A stretch of DNA of 64,000 nucleotides from Marinomonas balearica (GTDB taxonomy: Bacteria > Pseudomonadota > Gammaproteobacteria > Pseudomonadales > Marinomonadaceae), in contig NZ_SNXC01000012.1 in NCBI RefSeq assembly GCF_004362145.1, positions 310,001 to 374,000 on the forward strand, in the 5' to 3' direction. Both the position numbers and the translations under genes were made by a program. How positions within the stretch are numbered: position 1 is the first letter of the stretch; each line of letters starts with the position of its first letter. Under the pieces are notes generated by a model. The model ran no database searches. It was not told the origin of the DNA and was given only the letters and a program-made list of their open reading frames with translations. This document shows, one piece after another, positions 44,669 to 53,883 of the stretch.

Positions 44669-45517
44669 ATGTCTTTAAAAATTTTGGTTGTAGACGATGC
44701 ATCGTTTACACGTGATCTTATAAAACGTTCTGTACGAAAATCCTTCCCCGGTATGACGGTTGAAGAAGCAGTAAACGGGCGAAAAGCTCAACAGCTGCTT
44801 CAGAAAATACAGTTTGATATGGTTCTGTGTGACTGGGAAATGCCGGAAATGACCGGCGTTGAGTTATTGAAATGGTGCCGTGAGCAGCCGCAGTACGCAA
44901 AGGAAACGCTGCCTTTTGTGATGATCACCAGCCGTGGCGATAAATCTCACGTTGTTGAGGCTGTTCAATCTGGTGTAACGGATTATCTCGGTAAACCTTT
45001 TTCTGCTGAGCAGCTTAACCAAAAGATCATATCTGCGGCAAAAAAACACGGCATAGACAAAAAACTTCGCTCGGGAAATACCCCAGCAAAAGCCGCTCCG
45101 AGTTCAGGTGGCGTTGCCACTGCTTCGTTGGATGTTTTGATGGGCGGTGCCAGTAAGGCGCCAAAAAATGCGTCACCAAAGATCGTTAATCCAACGACTG
45201 AAGTCTCTGTTAAAGACGTTAAAATTCCGACGTTGGTGCGCTTCGAAGGTAAACAGTTCCGTTGTATGGTGGTTAAGTTCGCGAAAACCGAAGCCACGGT
45301 TCTTATTAAAAGTGACGATGTAATCCCTCAGGTATTAGGGCAAGCGGTACTTGATTTGGAATTCGAGAAAAAAGTAAATCGCCTCAATTACTTTATTCAG
45401 TCGGTTGCAACAACGGATAAGAAGCATGATTCTGCGTTTCTTACCGTAGTGTTGGGCCTGATTGATCAAGATGAGGAAAAAGAAGCGTTTGTGAAAGCGC
45501 TTTTTGAAAGCCTTTAA
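44669..45517 (+). CDS. Response regulator with C-terminal PilZ-like domain
   Basis: A 282-residue protein with an intact CheY-like receiver (VVDDAS, Asp55 in MVLCDWEMPEMTG, TSRGD, KPF near 111), a low-complexity linker rich in Ala, Ser and Pro (about 130-180), and a C-terminal beta-rich domain of about 100 residues (IPTLVRFEGKQFRCMVVKFAKTEATVLIKSD). The last part has the feel of a PilZ-type barrel, but I do not see a clear RxxxR plus D/NxSxxG c-di-GMP motif, so the name is tentative. It follows cysZ by 34 nt. Its cognate kinase is not evident; the convergent phoR ends 20 nt away. Confidence 0.7.
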   Translation: MSLKILVVDDASFTRDLIKRSVRKSFPGMTVEEAVNGRKAQQLLQKIQFDMVLCDWEMPEMTGVELLKWCREQPQYAKETLPFVMITSRGDKSHVVEAVQSGVTDYLGKPFSAEQLNQKIISAAKKHGIDKKLRSGNTPAKAAPSSGGVATASLDVLMGGASKAPKNASPKIVNPTTEVSVKDVKIPTLVRFEGKQFRCMVVKFAKTEATVLIKSDDVIPQVLGQAVLDLEFEKKVNRLNYFIQSVATTDKKHDSAFLTVVLGLIDQDEEKEAFVKALFESL

Positions 45518-45522
45518 TACAA

Positions 45523-45550
45523 AGCAAACAAGCGGTTTAGCTTGTTTGCT
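45523..45550. other. Stem-loop overlapping the convergent ends of the receiver gene and phoR
   Basis: AGCAAACAAGC-GGTTTA-GCTTGTTTGCT, a perfect 11-bp stem with a 6-nt loop. One arm lies within the last codons of phoR, and the loop contains its stop region. No U-tract on either strand. Confidence 0.65.
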
Positions 45551-46883
45551 GATTGTGTGTTTGGCTTGATAGGTTGTCGTTACCCTGTAGTACATCGTTT
45601 TTGATGCGCTCCATAGGGAAATGGCATGAGAATGTACTGCCGAACCTAGGCTGACTTCGAATTTGCAGTTTTGCAGAGTGATGCAGTAAAACGTGCTTAA
45701 CGATCGCAAGCCCTAACCCTGTCCCTCCTGTCTTAGAGCTACGGCCTTTATCTACTCGGAAAAAACGTTCGGTTAATCGAGGGATATAGCGAGGGTCGAT
45801 ACCTAATCCTTCATCTTGTACTGAAAATAGACCGCTTACGTCGTCTGATTCCCACTTCACGCGAATTTCTCCGCCATTTGGAGAATATTTAATGGCATTA
45901 ACGACGAGATTTGAAAACGCACTGTAGAGCTCGTTATAGGAGCCGTAGACTTGCGCCCCTTTGGCTTCACTAAAGACTAAAGTGTGTTCGGGGAGCAGAA
46001 TGGGTTGCGCCATTTTTTCAATCGCTGAGAAGAGATCTGAAATGTGAAGCCAAGTATCATTTTCTCGTTTATCGTTGCTTTCGAGGCGAGAGAGAAGAAG
46101 CAGGTCTTCGATCAGGTTTTCCATGCGATCGGATTGATCCGACATATTGTCGATGCCGCGCTGCATACTCTGAGGGAGATTGTCTTTGAACATGCCCAGA
46201 GTTTCTAAATAGCCTTTGATCACCGTCAGAGGTGTTTTGAGTTCGTGTGAGGCATTCGCCACGAAGTCTTTACGCATTTGCTCTAGCAGTTGAAGGCGAG
46301 TCACATCACGGATGAAGATCAAATGGTCGTTTTGATCATACAATGTAGTTTGTATTTCCAGATATACGCCTTCTTTTGCCGGACTCTTGATAATAAGAGG
46401 CTCGCCAAATCGCTTTTGGGTAAAGTAACGATAAAAATCGGGATTGCGAACAATATTGGTGATAGCTTGGCTGCGGTCGACAGGACGGACTAATCCGAGA
46501 AAGTTCCCAGCAGAGTTGTTCCACCATTCCAAATTGCCCTGATTGTCCGCCATAATGACGCCTTCTTTTAAGGCGGCGGTTGAATTCTCTATTCGATTTA
46601 GGGCCTGACGCATTTTACGTTTCGATTTTCGCTGCTTTTTTTGCAGACGGTAAACGGCGTCAAATACCTCTCCCCAGATACCACTGGTTTCTGGAGGCGA
46701 GGCTTTGCCAGAACGGCGTAACCATGAATGAAACTGGTAAAGTTGATACATTTGCCACGCTAGACTCACTAATACATAAAGCAGCAGCGCAAGCGCAATG
46801 TTTCCCAATACAAAGCCGATTGCAAAAGTTGCGACAAAACCAACAACCCAATTTAGCAGAGCCTGTTTCCAGATTCGTTTCAT
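45537..46883 (-). CDS. phoR: Phosphate regulon sensor kinase PhoR
   Basis: Membrane histidine kinase of the PhoBR system, 448 residues. Two short N-terminal membrane segments (about 10-45) without a periplasmic domain, a charged cytoplasmic region (QKKQRKSKRKMRQALNRI), a PAS domain at about 95-195 (LKEGVIMADNQGNLEWWNNSAGNFLGL), HisKA with ANASHELKTPLTVIKGY (His213), and HATPase with NAIKYSP, DEGLGI and [12 protein letters not shown]. This is the standard PhoR layout: signal comes from Pst/PhoU rather than from an external ligand. It starts 36 nt after phoB and is co-transcribed with it. Confidence 0.96.
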   Translation of the reverse strand: MKRIWKQALLNWVVGFVATFAIGFVLGNIALALLLYVLVSLAWQMYQLYQFHSWLRRSGKASPPETSGIWGEVFDAVYRLQKKQRKSKRKMRQALNRIENSTAALKEGVIMADNQGNLEWWNNSAGNFLGLVRPVDRSQAITNIVRNPDFYRYFTQKRFGEPLIIKSPAKEGVYLEIQTTLYDQNDHLIFIRDVTRLQLLEQMRKDFVANASHELKTPLTVIKGYLETLGMFKDNLPQSMQRGIDNMSDQSDRMENLIEDLLLLSRLESNDKRENDTWLHISDLFSAIEKMAQPILLPEHTLVFSEAKGAQVYGSYNELYSAFSNLVVNAIKYSPNGGEIRVKWESDDVSGLFSVQDEGLGIDPRYIPRLTERFFRVDKGRSSKTGGTGLGLAIVKHVLLHHSAKLQIRSQPRFGSTFSCHFPMERIKNDVLQGNDNLSSQTHNQQTS

Positions 46884-46919
46884 GTTTCTTTTACAATCCG
46901 TTTTGCTGTTTAAACGTTT

Positions 46920-47615
46920 CTAAGCAGTTCGTTTAGCGGAAAATCGGTATCCTGTACCGCGAACTGTTTGAATCAAAGAATCGTGTGTGCTGCCAATCGC
47001 TTTGCGCAGGCGACGGATATGTACGTCAACGGTGCGTTCTTCGACATAAACATTTCCACCCCATACTTGATCCAATAATTGAGCACGAGAATACGCGCGT
47101 TCCTGATGTGTCATCAAGAATTTTAACAATCGGTACTCAGTCGGTCCCATTTCTAACGGCTTATTACCGATACTAACGCGTTGACTGATCGGGTCCAAAA
47201 GTAGGCCGTCTACTTCTATAGGCTCATCCACACCTTGAGGTGTCGCACGTCGCAGTACTGCTTTGAGGCGTGCAACTAACTCTCTGGGAGAAAAAGGTTT
47301 AGTGATGTAATCATCCGCCCCTGCTTCTAACCCCTGAATTTTATTGTCCTCTTCACTTTTTGCGGTCAACATGATCACGGGAATTTCGGCTGTCGTGCTG
47401 TCTTTTTTAAGACGGCGAGTAAGCTCAATACCGCTTCCACCTGGCATCATCCAGTCCACAAGAATCAAGTCAGGACGATGATCGACAATGATCTCATGTC
47501 CGTGTTGCGCATTTTCTGCTTCAAAATATTCGTAGCCAGCCATTTCAAGCGCTACGGCAATCATTTCTCTTATTGGTGCTTCGTCATCAATGATAAGTAC
47601 TTTCTTACCGGTCAC
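46920..47615 (-). CDS. phoB: Phosphate regulon response regulator PhoB
   Basis: Transcription factor of the Pho regulon, with an OmpR-type receiver (Asp54 in [13 protein letters not shown]) and a winged-helix DNA-binding domain ([52 protein letters not shown]). I prefer the GTG at 47615 because [12 protein letters not shown] lines up with the Pseudomonas PhoB start and GAGGA lies 7 nt upstream; an ATG five codons earlier (47630) would also work. The product is then 231 residues. A candidate Pho box 48 bp before the start suggests autoregulation. Its likely targets in this window are pstSCAB-phoU. Confidence 0.96.
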   Translation of the reverse strand: MTGKKVLIIDDEAPIREMIAVALEMAGYEYFEAENAQHGHEIIVDHRPDLILVDWMMPGGSGIELTRRLKKDSTTAEIPVIMLTAKSEEDNKIQGLEAGADDYITKPFSPRELVARLKAVLRRATPQGVDEPIEVDGLLLDPISQRVSIGNKPLEMGPTEYRLLKFLMTHQERAYSRAQLLDQVWGGNVYVEERTVDVHIRRLRKAIGSTHDSLIQTVRGTGYRFSAKRTA

Positions 47616-47646
47616 GGGATTTATCCTCATCTCAGGAACGGTGAAT

Positions 47647-47680
47647 ATTTAAGCGAGTAAATATGACAATTACATTAAAA
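47647..47680 (-). promoter_or_regulatory. Candidate Pho box and -10 element of phoBR
   Basis: On the minus strand, TTTTAAT-GTAA-TTGTCAT (47680-47663), then 10 nt and TTAAAT (47652-47647). The layout is the same as the site found before pstS. It predicts PhoB autoregulation. Confidence 0.55.
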
Positions 47681-47698
47681 TGTCATAACTATGCCACA
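47680..47698 (+). promoter_or_regulatory. Second PhoB-like direct repeat on the opposite strand
   Basis: ATGTCATAACTATGCCACA matches 15 of 19 positions of CTGTCATAAATCTGTCACA and adjoins the phoB Pho box on the other strand. It points towards the 3' end of ubiA, so it is more likely an extra PhoB contact than a promoter of its own. Confidence 0.4.
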
Positions 47699-47733
47699 AT
47701 TAAGACATGAATAGACGTAAAAAGTGTACGGTT

Positions 47734-48588
47734 TTAGATTATGTAGCTCAAAACTAAACCAATAAAGACCGTATAGCCAACTCTATTGTTATCTAGGAAA
47801 GAACGAAAACAAGCTTGGCGTTCCCTATCTTTTGCTTGTTGATACTGTTGAAAGAACCAGAAAACCGAAACAACTAAGCCGAAAAAGTACGGCCAAGAAA
47901 GGTCAGAGGTCACACCAATCCATGTTAATAAAGACAGCGTTAAACCTTGCAACACGATAATGATAAACAAGTCGTATTGGCCGAACAATATTGCGGTAGA
48001 TTTAACGCCGATCTTCAAATCGTCTGGGCGGTCTGTCATTGCGTAGTAGGTGTCGTATGCAACGGTCCAGAATAGGTTAGCGACAAACAACATCCAAAGT
48101 TGAGTATCGAGTAGATTGCCGCCTTGAGCACTGTAAGCCATGGGAATGGCCCAAGAGAAGGCCAATCCAAGAAACACTTGAGGCAGATGAGTATAGCGTT
48201 TCATAAAGGGATACAGAGCCGCTAAAAATAAGCCTGCAAACGAAAGCGCTATTGTGCGTAAGTCTGTGAAGAGAACAAGAACAAAACTGAGAAGAACTAA
48301 ACCCGCGAAGACAATTAGGGCTTCTTTTTCGGTAACTCGGCCGGATGGCAGAGGGCGGTTTTTTGTTCTGTCGACATGACCGTCTACTTTTCTGTCGGCG
48401 TAATCATTAATGACGCAGCCCGCAGAGCGCATACTGAATACTCCCAATACGAAGATCAGCACCAAGTGCCATTCTGGCCAACCGTCCGCCGCCAGCCAGA
48501 GCGCCCATAACGTCGGCCACATTAACAAAAGCGAGCCAATAGGGCGATTGAATCGGGTAAGGTCTGCGTAATCAGTGAGTTTACTCAT
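47734..48588 (-). CDS. ubiA: 4-hydroxybenzoate polyprenyltransferase UbiA
   Basis: Membrane enzyme that joins 4-hydroxybenzoate to the polyprenyl tail in ubiquinone synthesis. The 284 residues contain eight or nine hydrophobic helices and both Asp-rich motifs: NDYADRKVDGHVD at residues 61-73 and DTYYAMTDRPDDLKIGVKST in the second half. The N-terminus (TRFNRPIGSLLLMWPTLWALWLA) is typical. It follows ubiC by 114 bp, the order expected for ubiCA, and is followed by the phoB promoter region without a visible terminator. Confidence 0.96.
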   Translation of the reverse strand: MSKLTDYADLTRFNRPIGSLLLMWPTLWALWLAADGWPEWHLVLIFVLGVFSMRSAGCVINDYADRKVDGHVDRTKNRPLPSGRVTEKEALIVFAGLVLLSFVLVLFTDLRTIALSFAGLFLAALYPFMKRYTHLPQVFLGLAFSWAIPMAYSAQGGNLLDTQLWMLFVANLFWTVAYDTYYAMTDRPDDLKIGVKSTAILFGQYDLFIIIVLQGLTLSLLTWIGVTSDLSWPYFFGLVVSVFWFFQQYQQAKDRERQACFRSFLDNNRVGYTVFIGLVLSYII

Positions 48589-48702
48589 TGTGGTTATACG
48601 TGTCCTAGTAAAAAGGGTTTAACTCAATGTTGTTTGCACTAAGGGGCGCTGTGCTGTGAGTGATGATGTACACCACAAAGTTCGGCGTGTTGTTAACGCT
48701 GT

Positions 48703-49257
48703 TCATAGTCGTCCCCACCTTAGCTGTCCTATAGTAGGGTAAAACGCTTCATTCACCAATATACCGGGTCCATAGCCATAGAAAACAGAACGTCGCGCCC
48801 ATAAGCTCTCATCTGAATTCTGCATTAAGCCAGAAGGTAGCTGTGTGATTTCGATTGGGCTGCGAGTAAGTTTTTTACTTTTAAACAGGTAGCCGCCCAG
48901 AGGTTTGTCTCCAAGCTTAGACAAGCAGCGCCAATGACCTCGAATGGATCGAAGTGGAATGATGGATCGGCCATAGATCACGACATCTTGATTGCAATAC
49001 AGTAAGACGGTACGTATACGAGCTTGCTCTCGTGAGCGCAAGCCAAGCCGAGTGCGCTCTCTTAATGTTGGTGAGCCTATGTAATCACTCACCACTTCTA
49101 CTTTGAATGCGCCAGCGTGTCGCAATCGTGCGGTTAAAGAGTCGGATGTGCTGACCCACGGTAGAATTGCGTTTGGGATTTGCTGGCGATTTTCACGGCT
49201 TAATTGGTGCCACTCATAATTAAATTGTCGAGCTGCATTTTGATTCAGTAACGTCAT
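48703..49257 (-). CDS. ubiC: Chorismate pyruvate-lyase UbiC
   Basis: Converts chorismate to 4-hydroxybenzoate and pyruvate, the first committed step of ubiquinone synthesis. I use the ATG at 49257, giving 184 residues close to the family length; it overlaps the upstream HDOD gene stop (ATGA), and the longer frame would run far into that gene. Family segments seen: REQARIRTVLLYCNQDVVIYGRSIIPL, LGDKPLGGYLFKSKKLTRSPIEI, WARRSVFYGYG and the terminal LVNEAFYP, carrying the conserved Glu. Product goes to UbiA encoded next. Confidence 0.9.
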   Translation of the reverse strand: MTLLNQNAARQFNYEWHQLSRENRQQIPNAILPWVSTSDSLTARLRHAGAFKVEVVSDYIGSPTLRERTRLGLRSREQARIRTVLLYCNQDVVIYGRSIIPLRSIRGHWRCLSKLGDKPLGGYLFKSKKLTRSPIEITQLPSGLMQNSDESLWARRSVFYGYGPGILVNEAFYPTIGQLRWGRL

Positions 49258-50579
49258 GTCTCGCCGCGTATCAGATTTACCATGTCTCTCAAGTCTTGCG
49301 AGGAGTTTAAAACTCGCGAGCGACATTGTAACGCGATTTCTTCGCTTAATCCTAACGTCGTCAAAAGTTCGTCGTCGATATGTTGTTCATTGAGTAGGTT
49401 GTTTGCCACATGAAGCAGGTTAGCTAATAGCTGATGCTCTCCTTGGTAATTTTTGTCTTTGCAGTAGCGCACAGCACCATAAATACTGGATGGAATATTC
49501 CAGTGTTTGAGTAACCACGCCCCGAGCTGCTCCTTTGTAAAGTGCAATACTTGCATTTCAACAACGTCGCTGGGTAAATGGGCATTGGCTTCCAAATTAC
49601 GCGATAAGATAGAAAAGTGCGGCGGTAAAATGACACTGATTGCCAAGTAACCGAAGTTATGAAGTAGTCCTGCTAAATAGGCGTGACCCAAACGGGGTTT
49701 TGGATGATCCGCCGAAATGGCTTTCACTAGGGCTTCCATTAAAACCGCATGCGACACCGCATTGAACCAAAAATCATCGTAATGTTTTGGTCCATTTTTA
49801 GGTAAATCGAACACGCCTCCCATGGATAACCCAAGAGCAAGGTTCATCACCATATCAAACCCAAGCACGCGAATGATGGCGTCTTCGATTGATTCCACTG
49901 GGTCCGTTACGCCATAGTACGGAGATGAAGCCCAACTAATGACTTGGGCGGATAAACTAGGATCCAAATTGACTATTTTACAAAGCTGCTCAGAGTTTGC
50001 GTTGGGGTCAGCGCAAAGCTGAATAATCTGAGAGCTGGAGCCTGACAGCGGTGGGATTTCCAGTGTTTCTTCAAGGCGCTGCTTTAATCGAATAGATTGA
50101 AATCGACCTAACGCGACACGCATTTGATCTTCATCATTGCCCATGTCGATAACGGGATATTGCATGTTTTCCGGAGTATGGGTGATGTTCTCAATGTAAG
50201 TAAGTTGACTGGCAAGCTTTTCACCTAGTTGACGGCCACTCATGGTGTTTCGAGCAAGATAGTCAGCGTCCGTGTTTTTGTCATGTTGCAGGGCAACACG
50301 TTCTTCATTGAGCAGTGACTTGTCGATGTAGGTCGGGGTCCTATTGGCATCAAGTAATACGTCGCCATTTATGGGAGAGACTGATCGCGGCAGCAAGCGT
50401 CGCTTGGTTAGGCGTGATAACGCCGTAAGGTCGAGGAAGCGGTTCTGGCTGAAGAGAGCCTGAACTTTGCCACTGCTATCTGAAAAATGAATTATGCGTA
50501 CGAATGTTGGTGCGTGGTCCACTTCTGTTGGTCCCATAGTCAAATTAGCGCTGCCTTTATATCTTATATAAGCTTGCAT
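49254..50579 (-). CDS. HDOD domain protein with N-terminal YbaK-like region
   Basis: A 441-residue protein. The C-terminal half is an HDOD domain (about 175-400): IPPLSGSSSQIIQLCADPNANSEQLCKIVNLDPSLSAQVISWASSPYY, EDAIIRVLGFDMVMNLALGLSM, and YLAGLLHNFGYLAISVI. The metal-binding HD pair of true phosphohydrolases is replaced (HNFG), as usual in HDOD proteins. The N-terminal 130 residues faintly resemble the YbaK/aminoacyl-tRNA deacylase-associated fold (VQALFSQNRFLDLTALSRLTKRRLLP). HDOD proteins act in signalling, often linked to c-di-GMP or stress; its role here is unknown. It overlaps ubiC by 4 nt, which couples a signalling gene to quinone synthesis genes. The start could also be the ATG at 50537. 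Confidence 0.8.
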   Translation of the reverse strand: MQAYIRYKGSANLTMGPTEVDHAPTFVRIIHFSDSSGKVQALFSQNRFLDLTALSRLTKRRLLPRSVSPINGDVLLDANRTPTYIDKSLLNEERVALQHDKNTDADYLARNTMSGRQLGEKLASQLTYIENITHTPENMQYPVIDMGNDEDQMRVALGRFQSIRLKQRLEETLEIPPLSGSSSQIIQLCADPNANSEQLCKIVNLDPSLSAQVISWASSPYYGVTDPVESIEDAIIRVLGFDMVMNLALGLSMGGVFDLPKNGPKHYDDFWFNAVSHAVLMEALVKAISADHPKPRLGHAYLAGLLHNFGYLAISVILPPHFSILSRNLEANAHLPSDVVEMQVLHFTKEQLGAWLLKHWNIPSSIYGAVRYCKDKNYQGEHQLLANLLHVANNLLNEQHIDDELLTTLGLSEEIALQCRSRVLNSSQDLRDMVNLIRGET

Positions 50580-50596
50580 GTATAACTATAGGTTAA

Positions 50597-50625
50597 TAAA
50601 AAAGGCTCCAACAGGAGCCTTTTTC
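50597..50625. terminator. Bidirectional intrinsic terminator after the aap operon
   Basis: AAAAAGGCTCC-AACA-GGAGCCTTTTT, a perfect 11-bp stem with A and T flanks. It ends aapJQMP on the minus strand and separates it from the HDOD-ubiCA unit, whose first gene starts 18 nt further on. Confidence 0.9.
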
Positions 50626-50660
50626 AAAGAAGTCTAATTTCTTTAGTTTTTACATCGTAA

Positions 50661-51440
50661 TTAGTGGTTCAGGATTTGGCTTAAGAACAACTGAGTACGA
50701 TCATGCTGTGGGTTCTCGAAGAACTCGTGTGGCGTATTTGCTTCCACAATTTCTCCCGCATCCATGAAGACAACACGGTCAGCAACGGTTTTAGCGAAGC
50801 CCATCTCGTGTGTTACACACACCATGGTCATGCCTTCGTCTGCTAGTTGAACCATTACATCCAATACTTCTTTGATCATTTCAGGATCAAGTGCAGATGT
50901 TGGCTCATCAAAAAGCATGATGCGAGGCTTCATACATAGGCCACGAGCGATCGCAACACGTTGTTGTTGTCCACCGGATAGCTGACCTGGATATTTACCT
51001 GCTTGGTTCGCGATTTTAACTCGCTCAAGGTAATGCATCGCCATCTCTTCAGCTTCTTTCTTAGGCATTTTACGTACCCAGATCGGAGCCAATGTCAGGT
51101 TTTCAAGAATCGTCAAATGTGGGAACAAGTTAAAGTGCTGAAACACCATGCCCACATCTTTACGGATTGCCTCGATGTTTTTCAGGTTATCGTTCATCTC
51201 AATACCGTCAACAAGGATCGAACCTTTTTGGTGTTCCTCTAGACGGTTGATGCAGCGAGTCATTGTTGATTTACCTGAACCTGACGGCCCACACACAACA
51301 ATACGTTCGCCTTTACGGATACTAAAATTAATATTCTTTAGAACGTGGAAGTCACCGTACCACTTATTCACGTCGCTAAATTCAATAATTGCTTCTTCGC
51401 CCGGCTCAAGTTGGGCAAGTGCCATGTTGTTATCAGTCAT
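50661..51440 (-). CDS. aapP: General L-amino acid ABC transporter ATP-binding protein AapP
   Basis: Cytoplasmic ATPase of a polar amino acid importer, 259 residues. Walker [25 protein letters not shown] loop [17 protein letters not shown], signature and Walker [34 protein letters not shown], and switch [15 protein letters not shown] are all of the AapP/BztD/GlnQ type. It is the last gene of aapJQMP, 24 nt after aapM, and ends just before a strong terminator. Confidence 0.95.
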   Translation of the reverse strand: MTDNNMALAQLEPGEEAIIEFSDVNKWYGDFHVLKNINFSIRKGERIVVCGPSGSGKSTMTRCINRLEEHQKGSILVDGIEMNDNLKNIEAIRKDVGMVFQHFNLFPHLTILENLTLAPIWVRKMPKKEAEEMAMHYLERVKIANQAGKYPGQLSGGQQQRVAIARGLCMKPRIMLFDEPTSALDPEMIKEVLDVMVQLADEGMTMVCVTHEMGFAKTVADRVVFMDAGEIVEANTPHEFFENPQHDRTQLFLSQILNH

Positions 51441-51464
51441 CTTTTTAAAGCCTCAAAATCTATA

Positions 51465-52565
51465 TTATTTCCGCTTGTGTCCGGTATCTAACTTACGCTC
51501 AACCGCCATACTGTAGCGGGACATACCGAAGCAGATAATCCAATAAACAAAGCCTGCGAAGGCATAACCTTCGATAGTTGTACCTAACCAGTTAGCATCG
51601 TGGTTTGCTGCTTGGATTCGACCCAGTAGATCGAACATACCAACGATGTAAACCAGAGTCGTATCTTTGAACAAACCGATAAAGGTATTCACGATACCTG
51701 GAATAACCAGTTTCAATGCTTGTGGCAAGATGACCAAACACATTGATTGCCAGTAGGTGAGTCCCATTGCATCTGCGGCTTCGTACTGACCTTTAGGTAT
51801 CGCCTGAAGACCACCACGAATAACCTCTGCCATGTAAGCAGCAGAGAACAATGTAATACCAATGAGTACACGAAGTAGTTTGTTGAAGTTCAAGCCTTCT
51901 GGCAAGAACAATGGAATCATAACGGATGCCATAAACAAAATCGTGATCAATGGAACAGCACGAATGGTCTCGATGAATACAACACATACTGATTTAACAA
52001 TCGGCATGTTAGAACGACGACCCAGTGCTAGAAGCACACCAAGAGGGAAAGATGCAACAATACCGACAACCCCAAGTAAGGTTGTTAGGAACAGTCCGCC
52101 CCAGTTTGATGTTTCAACTGTCTCAAGGCCGAACATGCCGCCAGAGAACAATATAAACGCAACAATTGGGTACACCACGATAATTGCAATTGACAAGAAA
52201 AGCTTGTTAACCGCTTTTATCGCAAACATACCAACAAGCACAATGAGTAAGATCAATGCGAGGTTGATGCGCCAGTACTCAGTTTCAGGGTACAGGCCGT
52301 ACATAAATTGCTCAAAGTACGCCCCGATGAAAGCCCAACATGCGCCGCCTGCTGTACACGCTGCTTTGGAAGATCCTTCCCACGTTGCATCAAGAAGTCC
52401 CCACTGTAAAACAGGTGGAATCATCAAATACAGAACATATATGCTGAACAAAGTCAGAGCAATATTCAAAGGAGAAGAGAAAAAGTTTGCTCGAACCCAA
52501 GCTACCGGACCTACCGAATCAGACGGTGGTGGGAGGCTTGGAGATGGTTTAAATTCGATCGCCAT
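51465..52565 (-). CDS. aapM: General L-amino acid ABC transporter permease AapM
   Basis: Inner-membrane permease, 366 residues. A long N-terminal part with three helices precedes the HisM-type permease core, as in AapM/BztC. The core has GGLFLTTLLGVVGIVASFPLGVLLALGRRSN, FIETIRAVPLITILFMASVMIPLFLPEG and the EAA-type loop YEAADAMGLTYWQSMCLVILPQALKLVIPG. An AAGGAGG site lies before its ATG. It starts 13 nt after aapQ. Confidence 0.94.
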   Translation of the reverse strand: MAIEFKPSPSLPPPSDSVGPVAWVRANFFSSPLNIALTLFSIYVLYLMIPPVLQWGLLDATWEGSSKAACTAGGACWAFIGAYFEQFMYGLYPETEYWRINLALILLIVLVGMFAIKAVNKLFLSIAIIVVYPIVAFILFSGGMFGLETVETSNWGGLFLTTLLGVVGIVASFPLGVLLALGRRSNMPIVKSVCVVFIETIRAVPLITILFMASVMIPLFLPEGLNFNKLLRVLIGITLFSAAYMAEVIRGGLQAIPKGQYEAADAMGLTYWQSMCLVILPQALKLVIPGIVNTFIGLFKDTTLVYIVGMFDLLGRIQAANHDANWLGTTIEGYAFAGFVYWIICFGMSRYSMAVERKLDTGHKRK

Positions 52566-52578
52566 GATAATAGCCTCC

Positions 52579-53751
52579 TTAACGTTCTACTAAAGACATA
52601 CGTTTGTTGTACCAGTTCATAAAGAGCGAGATAGATAAGCTCAAAGAACCGTAAACAAGCATACATAAACCAATGGTTTCGATTGCTTGACCTGTTTGGT
52701 TCAAGGTCGTACCCATAACAACTGCAACCAGTTCAGGGTAGGCAATCGCTGCACCTAAAGAAGAGTTTTTCGCTAGGTTTAGGTATTGGCTAGTAAGAGG
52801 GGGGATGATAACGCGTAACGCTTGAGGTAATACGATAAGACGTTGAGTTTTACCGTCTGGTAAACCTAATGAGCGTGATGCCTCGGTTTGTCCCCAGTTA
52901 ACAGATAAGATACCTGCACGTACGATCTCTGCAATAAAAGAACCCGTGTATGTAGACAGTGCAATAAGCACCGCAACAAATTCAGGTACTAATACCATAC
53001 CACCCGTCACATTGAAGCGACTTTTAGAAGGTAGATCGAATTCAACAGGGAAACCGGTAACAACAAAAGCAAGTAAGGTAACACCTATAATGGTGCCAAA
53101 AGAGGCCCAATAGGCAGGGAACCAGTGCCCCGTCGCTTTTTGACGCTCTTTTGCCCAACGAACAATAAAAAATGCACCCACGATAGAAAGCAAGAAGGCT
53201 GCTAATACAAAGCCAGAACCGTCTTGGAATTGTGGGTTTGGTGAGTAGATGCCGCGTTTGTTGATAAAGAAATCACCGAACACAATACTATTGCGAGGGT
53301 GTGGCATGGCAGCCAAAACGGCAAAGTACCAGAAGAACATTTGCAGCAGTAATGGAATATTACGCAATGTCTCAATGTAAACAGTAGCAAGTCTTGCAAC
53401 CAGCCAGTTGTTGGACAGGCGTGCGAGGCCCATTATGACGCCGATAATGGTCGCCAAAATAATACCGAGCAAAGAGATTACAAACGTATTGATAAGGGCT
53501 ACAGCAAATGCTCGGCCGTATGAATCTGCTTCAGTATATTCAATTAGGTGGATCAGGACTGGGAAGCCCGCTGGTTCATTGAAGAATGAGAAACCAGTAG
53601 ATATCCCGCGTGTTTCAAGGTTAGCCTGTAGATTGCTGAATAAGTAATATCCAACAAAGACGACTACAGCCAACAGAACGGCTTGAAAGATTAGGGCGCG
53701 ATTGCCAGCGTCATTCAAGAAGCTCGTATTCGTATTAGTATTTTCGCTCAT
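52579..53751 (-). CDS. aapQ: General L-amino acid ABC transporter permease AapQ
   Basis: Inner-membrane permease, 390 residues, partner of AapM. After the first helix there is a periplasmic stretch, then ALINTFVISLLGIILATIIGVIMGLARLSNNWLVARLATVYIETLRNIPLLLQMFFWYFAVL and the EAA-type loop ASRSLGLPDGKTQRLIVLPQALRVIIPPLTSQYLNLAKNSSLG. It follows aapJ by 132 bp containing a large hairpin, so permease message is probably less abundant than that of the binding protein. Confidence 0.94.
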   Translation of the reverse strand: MSENTNTNTSFLNDAGNRALIFQAVLLAVVVFVGYYLFSNLQANLETRGISTGFSFFNEPAGFPVLIHLIEYTEADSYGRAFAVALINTFVISLLGIILATIIGVIMGLARLSNNWLVARLATVYIETLRNIPLLLQMFFWYFAVLAAMPHPRNSIVFGDFFINKRGIYSPNPQFQDGSGFVLAAFLLSIVGAFFIVRWAKERQKATGHWFPAYWASFGTIIGVTLLAFVVTGFPVEFDLPSKSRFNVTGGMVLVPEFVAVLIALSTYTGSFIAEIVRAGILSVNWGQTEASRSLGLPDGKTQRLIVLPQALRVIIPPLTSQYLNLAKNSSLGAAIAYPELVAVVMGTTLNQTGQAIETIGLCMLVYGSLSLSISLFMNWYNKRMSLVER

Positions 53752-53798
53752 CTTGGTTCAGGCAGTGATATGCTCGTCAGATGTGTTTCAGAAACAAG

Positions 53799-53862
53799 AC
53801 TGGCGCAGGGCACTTAAGAGGTAAATCCATGCTGGATATCTTACTAAAGTGACTGCGCCAGT
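53799..53862. other. Extended stem-loop between aapJ and aapQ
   Basis: ACTGGCGCAG pairs exactly with CTGCGCCAGT, and between them CACTT/AAGTG, TAAGA/TCTTA and ATCC/GGAT continue the stem with small bulges, giving one long imperfect hairpin of 64 nt. It lies 21 nt after the aapJ stop. It probably protects the aapJ message or attenuates aapQMP. Confidence 0.75.
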
Positions 53863-53883
53863 ATAGGTAGACTTATAAGGGTA

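Noticed and set aside
51862..52593. 243-codon + strand frame opposite aapM
   Set aside because: It lies wholly antisense to a clear permease gene; such long mirror frames arise from the codon bias of membrane proteins.
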